64,000 nucleotides of DNA from Blasia pusilla (Eukaryota; Marchantiophyta; Marchantiopsida; Blasiales). The notes below the pieces were generated by a model that saw only the letters and a program-made list of their open reading frames with translations, made no database searches and was not told the DNA's origin. The stretch lies in assembly GCA_050084515.1 (NCBI GenBank), contig CM114271.1, positions 41,292,001 through 41,356,000 of the forward strand. The letters run 5' to 3'. Position 1 is the first letter of the stretch; every line of letters starts with the position of its first letter. Both the position numbers and the translations under genes were made by a program. Positions 59,884 to 64,000 of the stretch are shown here, piece after piece.

Positions 59884-60557
59884 AACCCGTCAGAATCCGA
59901 CGGTTTGAATAGCTAGAGAGCCCGAAGGGCTGATTGTGGGAAATCTGCAACCCCTCTAAATTGGAAGGGTTGGAAGGGATAATTTAGGGAAATTGCAACC
60001 CGTTGAAGTCCGACGGGTTGGAAATCCTGAAGTAGGATGTCGATGGTATGACCCGTCAGAGTTGAATTGACGTGAGTTTGGCCCGTCGGATTTCGTCCGG
60101 TCATTTTGCAATCCGTCGGACTCTGACGGGTTGCCATTGCAAAGGTCCAAATGTCTTCAGGTCGGATTCTGAGGCTTCGTGGGAGCGGCACATGGAATCG
60201 TGCAACCCGTGGGGGTCCGACGGGTTGCAAAATGACCAGACGGTATTTCAAGATACTCTCGTGTAAGCCGTTGGAGTCTGAGGGGTTGCACAGGGACCAT
60301 TCTGCCTGACTCTTGCAACTCATCAAACTTCGACGCTTTGCAGGAGTTGGGTAGGATTGGCCCCCTGTCGGACTCCGATAGCTTGCACCAGTTTGGCAGG
60401 TTGGGTCCTGTACAACCCGTTGGAGTCCAAAGGGTTGCACGAACTAGGTAGGATGGACCTCGTGCAACCCTTCAGAGTCTGACGGGTTGCAAGTAGAGTC
60501 TCGAGCATATTGCCAAAGCGATGCTGTCGCAACCCGTCAAGCTCTGACGGGTTGCAG
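59884..60557. repeat. Palindrome array B
   Basis: About eleven imperfect palindromes, at 59,884, 59,993, 60,105, 60,200, 60,263, 60,314, 60,363, 60,412, 60,463 and 60,527, with weaker members near 60,051-60,100. Arms are like TGCAACCCGTCGGA and TCCGACGGGTTGCA around one central base. Unit spacing settles to 48-64 bp in the right half; spacers are unrelated to each other. The array ends about 115 bp upstream of a TATA box. Confidence 0.85.
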
Positions 60558-60672
60558 CCGGCCCACGTGAAACATGCACCGTAACGGTCCACTATCGTAC
60601 AACGGGTTGACGGTTGTTGTTACACCATCGGTTCACCGTCGCACCAACGGTCGAATCCAACGACTCCAAAAG

Positions 60673-60679
60673 TATATAA
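60673..60679 (+). promoter_or_regulatory. TATA box upstream of the broken gene between arrays B and C
   Basis: TATATAAGG in a suitable place, about 250 bp before the ATG at 60,928 and 115 bp after array B. Plant promoters often carry TATATAA; no transcription data can be used here. Confidence 0.45.
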
Positions 60680-60927
60680 GGACCAATTTCGAGGCTTTTC
60701 ATTTTTTTACATTCTATGGTTTTCAGCTCTGCTTTCAACTCCCTTGTTCAGGTGCCTACCAAAATTGACTTTCTAGTTCCTCAGACATTTTGATGGTTGG
60801 TCTTTGTCTCTTCATTTGCGGGCTACTACGGTTGGTGGCGATGGTTCGGATTGAATTGATTTCCTTTAGAGGTAATGACGATTCAAGACTAAACCACTCG
60901 CGCAATGTTCGATTATCGACTCTTTTC

Positions 60928-62118
60928 ATGATGACTCGCAAAAAATCCCAATCCAGCAAGGTTGGAAGCTTCTCTCCCAAGCCCGGTGGAACTCCCTCTT
61001 TAGGTGCGCGACGCTCAGCCACAGATATACGGTGCGAGGAAATCGAGGAGCGCGACAGGGAAATCGAGATGAGAAGTAGGAAATGGTAGTGAAGCAAGCT
61101 TTGTAGAAGCTCGGAAAGCAAGAGGCAAAGCGGGAAGCAAAAATTATGGAGGCGGAGAAGGCCGAGAAGAAACGCATGGAGGTTGAGATCAAGTAGAAGA
61201 AGAGGCAGGACGCGGCCTACCGAAAAGCCGAATTGGCAAAAGCTAGGAAGGAAAAGGTAGTGACTGTCAAAGAAGAACCCTCCCAACACCCATCGAGAGT
61301 GTCGAAATGGAGAATGTTTCATCCATGAGGTCGAGTGGTCCTATGCAAGAGACCAACACCGACGAGCTTCTAGAGATCAACAAGGAAGCTCTTAGAATCC
61401 CATGTGTTGAGATCATGGAGATCTCGGAAGGAGAAGGAGAAGAGTCTTTTGCGTCTCAAAACCTTGTTGAAGAATTTGAATTGCTCGCAATTGAAGAGTT
61501 TCCAATGGACTTGCCGGATGAGGCTCCAGAACAGCTCGCTGGACTTGACACATACCCAATTTTTGAGCGGGTAAGCATTGTTCTACAGTTCTCTTTGAAT
61601 TGCATTGCTTCCAATTGTAATGAAAATTAGAATTGACAATGGTGACATCCGCGTAGGTGATGAAGTAGATGGCAATGGTGGATGGCCCGAATGCCCCAAG
61701 GATTCCTCTCTGCTCACTCCAAACGATGGAATACGTTCAAGAAATCCAATCCGAGTAAGACATTGACAAGTTGAAGCAATATGTGGCAACTTCATATGTG
61801 GATAGCTTCCCACCTTTCTATGTTCAACCATATGATGAGCATGGAACCCAGGCTTTGGTAACCGAGGAAGACTTGGAGAGTCTGGATGCTTTTTGAAGAT
61901 TGAGGGTCGTGGATTTCTAGAAGGCAATAGCAAGAATGCAGTACAAGTGGATGCAAAACTTGTACTTCTTCATCTGGGATGGCAACCACAGATTCATGGC
62001 GTGGTCACAGTTTGTAGCCAAACTCCCTCGAGGCTCATTTTTGCGTGAGGAAGGTGGTCCTCCATCCCTACCCAAATCACATGGCCACGGTGGAAATGGG
62101 CATGCACTCAATGAACAT
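60928..62118 (+). pseudogene. Broken gene with coiled coil, acidic region and DGNHR block
   Basis: It starts MTRKKSQSSKVGSFSPKPGG, enters a charged coiled-coil stretch in shifting frames (KQEAKREAKIMEAEKAEKKR; YRKAELAKARKEK), then an acidic segment (61,307-61,569: VEIMEISEGEGEESFASQ; EEFPMDLPDEAPEQL) ending at a donor GTAAGC. A second exon (about 61,657-62,118) reads SYVDSFPPFYVQPYDEHGTQ, EEDLESLDAF, MQYKWMQNLYFFIWDGNHRF and ending NGHALNEH at donor GTAAGT. The DG-N-HR block recalls ParB/sulfiredoxin-like folds. At least four stops in exon 2. Function unknown; probably transposon-borne. Confidence 0.4.
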
Positions 62119-62157
62119 GTAAGTATCTTGAAACTTTATTCCCGAATATATTACGGC

Positions 62158-62990
62158 TTCAACCCGTCGGACTCCCACGGGTTGATTCTTTAGTATTTAA
62201 AAAAAAAATCATTAGCGAGATCATGATCAGTAACCCGTCGGAATCCGACGGGTTGCAAGAGAAAGACTTCCCTGCCGTATTTGCAATCCGTCGGACTTCC
62301 ACGGATTGCATTTGACTTCCTTAATTGAGTTGTCTGGCAACTCGTCAGAGCCCAAAGGGTTGCACATACTCGAGTGGAGCCAACCCAATATGACTGCACC
62401 TGCAACCCGTTGGAGTCCGACGTGTTGCATATTTGGTGGGAAAGGCCCTCGTTTGAGTGGCCTTGCAACCCGTCAGAGTCCGACGGATTGCATGGCCACC
62501 CAAACAAGGAGTCATTCCTTAAAGATCATTCGAACCCGTCGGACTCTGACAGTTTGCAAAGCCCCTCAAACCAGCACCTTTCCTTCCCAATATGCAAGGT
62601 GTCCGACTCCAACGAGTTGCAAGGGTAGTCATAATGGGTTGGCTACACTCGAGTATGTGCAACCGGTCGGACTCCCACGAGTCGCAAGAGTGGGGATGTC
62701 TTGCAACCCGTCGGACTCCAACGGGTAACAAATCCATGCAAATCGGGACCTTTCGTACAGAATATGCAACCCGTCTGACTCCGACGGGACTTGGAAGAGA
62801 GGGTATAAATTTTGATTAGGCCAAAATATAAGGAGGAAATAACCATTTAGGGTTGGTAGAGTCTCATGAAGGAAATGAAAATTGAGGATGGAGTTGCCAA
62901 AATTAGTCTACGAAAATTGAAATGGACTTTGGTAAATAAGAGACCCTTAAAGTCATCCTTGAAACTCATTGGAGTCCCACACGTTGCAAG
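62158..62990. repeat. Palindrome array C
   Basis: About twelve units at 62,158, 62,232, 62,283, 62,337, 62,401, 62,464, 62,531, 62,596, 62,659, 62,702, 62,765 and 62,963, spaced 43-75 bp apart except the last. The unit at 62,232-62,254 is perfect: 11-bp arms AACCCGTCGGA and TCCGACGGGTT around a central A. The array begins 40 bp after the donor at 62,119, so it may lie in an intron. Confidence 0.85.
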
Positions 62991-63469
62991 ACATGAGAAG
63001 GGAAGCTAAGGCAAAGAAGCAACATCTCATGAAATCAGATCTTAATAAAGTATGGTTTGAATTCAATGGAGGAATGAGAGGGAACGCTTCTAATCTCATT
63101 TTTAGAAAGCAAGTGATCCATCTTTAGTATCCATTTATTATAGTTCTCCAATGAAGAAATTTCCTCCTTATGATACCTAAACCCTAAAATACCCTCATGC
63201 TTTAGTAAATCTGGCTTCCATAGAGAGTGATTTAAGCATGTCGAAATGGTCTTCACATTTTCAAATAAGTTTCTAGTCGGAAAAAATGATTATAGTTTGA
63301 GCCCCAACCCGGTTGACTAGTAACTCTCTTTTAAATATTTCTTCCATTTCAAGTATTGGAGAATATTAAAAAATAGAAGAAGGGTTTGAAGAGAGGTTAC
63401 GGATTTTTTCCTTTGCTTTGGAGAGAGACTCTACTCTCTTCATCTCTCCTACTAGAATACCAACCCCCG
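62991..63469. other. Unassigned stretch
   Basis: AT-rich; the minus-strand frame at 63,256-63,035 has no recognisable motif. The border with the Ty3 fragment at about 63,465 is abrupt. Confidence 0.4.
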
Positions 63470-64000
63470 AGAGGCTGGCACATGGCATGTTTGACGCCAC
63501 CTCTTACTAGTGTTCCTCGATGACAATGGATGTGCCCCAGATGTATATAGATCAAGTGGATACTAGGTAGTGATAGATCCAGACTTGTGTTTGTGACATG
63601 GATGATAAGAAGGTAACTAACGATGAGGCCACATGAGCACCCGACCTTTTTGCTCTTAGCGTCCTCGAGATGTGTGTTATGATAGATAGAGAAAGATGGC
63701 TATCTTGAGTTTGAGGGATCTAACCAACAGCTAGGGGGGCGATGGGAGATATTTTATTACTCGATCATCTTGATGTTTGGATGCTATGAGTTAGTATGAT
63801 ATCTTGTCTGTTTCTGTGAGCATTTAGTGACGGTAATGTATGTTGTGCATCATGTTAGGATTTAGAGTATGTGCACAATAATTGTCTCGTCTTTTATGAT
63901 GGATCAACGAGTTCACTGTAAGATGCGTTCAAGGATATTGGAGGACAACCTCAAAAGATCAAGGATAACCTATTTAGGCCTCCGTAATCTGAAAGAGCGA
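63470..64000 (+). mobile_element. 3' end of another Ty3 copy: PHD tail, purine tract, terminal region
   Basis: The start is the second half of the PHD finger (RGWHMACLTPPLTSVPR, TGA, QWMCPRC) ending at TAG 63,548. The 3' non-coding region then matches copy 1 (2,218-2,384), followed by the purine tract at 63,732-63,742 and terminal text like 2,396-2,500 (TTTGGATGCTATGAGTTAG). The end runs beyond the shared edge, with the last part rearranged near 63,850. Confidence 0.75.

Noticed and set aside
59884-62990. CRISPR-like array of palindromic repeats with unique spacers
   Set aside because: The layout resembles a CRISPR array, but the DNA is eukaryotic, repeats are imperfect, spacer length varies from about 15 to 65 bp, and no cas-like gene is present.

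Overview
The window is nuclear DNA from a plant-lineage (streptophyte) eukaryote. The evidence is one intron-rich gene on the minus strand (21,202-27,777, possibly starting at 29,592) for a plant-type zinc/cadmium P1B-2 ATPase with 11 readable exons. Around it lie decayed Ty3/gypsy, LINE and DNA-transposon copies and long (CT)n arrays. The exact organism cannot be fixed. No flowering-plant gene family is seen, and the retroelement type (a Ty3 element carrying a cytosine methyltransferase) points me to a charophyte, bryophyte or lycophyte-like genome; that is inference.

Layout. 1-19,485 is a pile of Ty3/gypsy copies: copy 1 (+, 1-2,523), an inverted fragment (2,524-3,550), copy 2 (+, about 4,250-7,548, split by a solo LTR with a 5-bp target duplication), and a minus-strand element with protease and gag (8,250-10,455). 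A plus-strand composite, copies 3 and 4 (10,456-17,680), sits inside that gag with a 4-bp duplication. The minus-strand element resumes at 17,681-19,485. 19.5-21.2 kb is unassigned except for a (GA)n tract. 21.2-29.6 kb is the ATPase gene. 31-33 kb is AT-rich with nothing recognised except a weak tRNA-like motif. 33.1-40.2 kb holds three more Ty3 fragments and a degenerate palindrome array. 40.2-43.1 kb holds a second palindrome array and a transposase-like exon. 43.9-50 kb holds a zinc-finger/AT-hook transposase-like gene whose two halves face opposite ways. 51.2-55.3 kb is a LINE. 55.3-57.9 kb is repeats, including four 350-bp tandem units. 59.9-63 kb holds two more palindrome arrays flanking a broken gene. 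63.47 kb to the end is the 3' end of another Ty3 copy.

The Ty3 family is the main biological story. Wherever parts survive, the order is: C5-cytosine methyltransferase-like domain, then an in-frame UAG, then reverse transcriptase, RNase H, integrase, PHD-type zinc finger, and a purine-rich tract. The methyltransferase is seen five times, in four cases upstream of RT. The PHD finger is seen three times, always just before the terminal purine tract. Three divergent copies share the stop context UAG-CAR-CCA, which resembles a leaky plant-virus-type stop. A plausible reading is an element that makes its own DNA methyltransferase and a chromatin reader, in controlled ratio to RT. All copies here are pseudogenes.

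A second unusual feature is a family of imperfect palindromes, left arm like TGCAACCCGTCGGA and right arm like TCCGACGGGTTGCA, repeated about every 50-65 bp in arrays at 42.15-42.70, 59.88-60.56 and 62.16-62.99 kb, with a diverged array at 38.29-38.93 kb. Two arrays start just downstream of probable splice donors and one lies just upstream of a TATA box, so they look like internal or subterminal repeats of an unrecognised DNA transposon.
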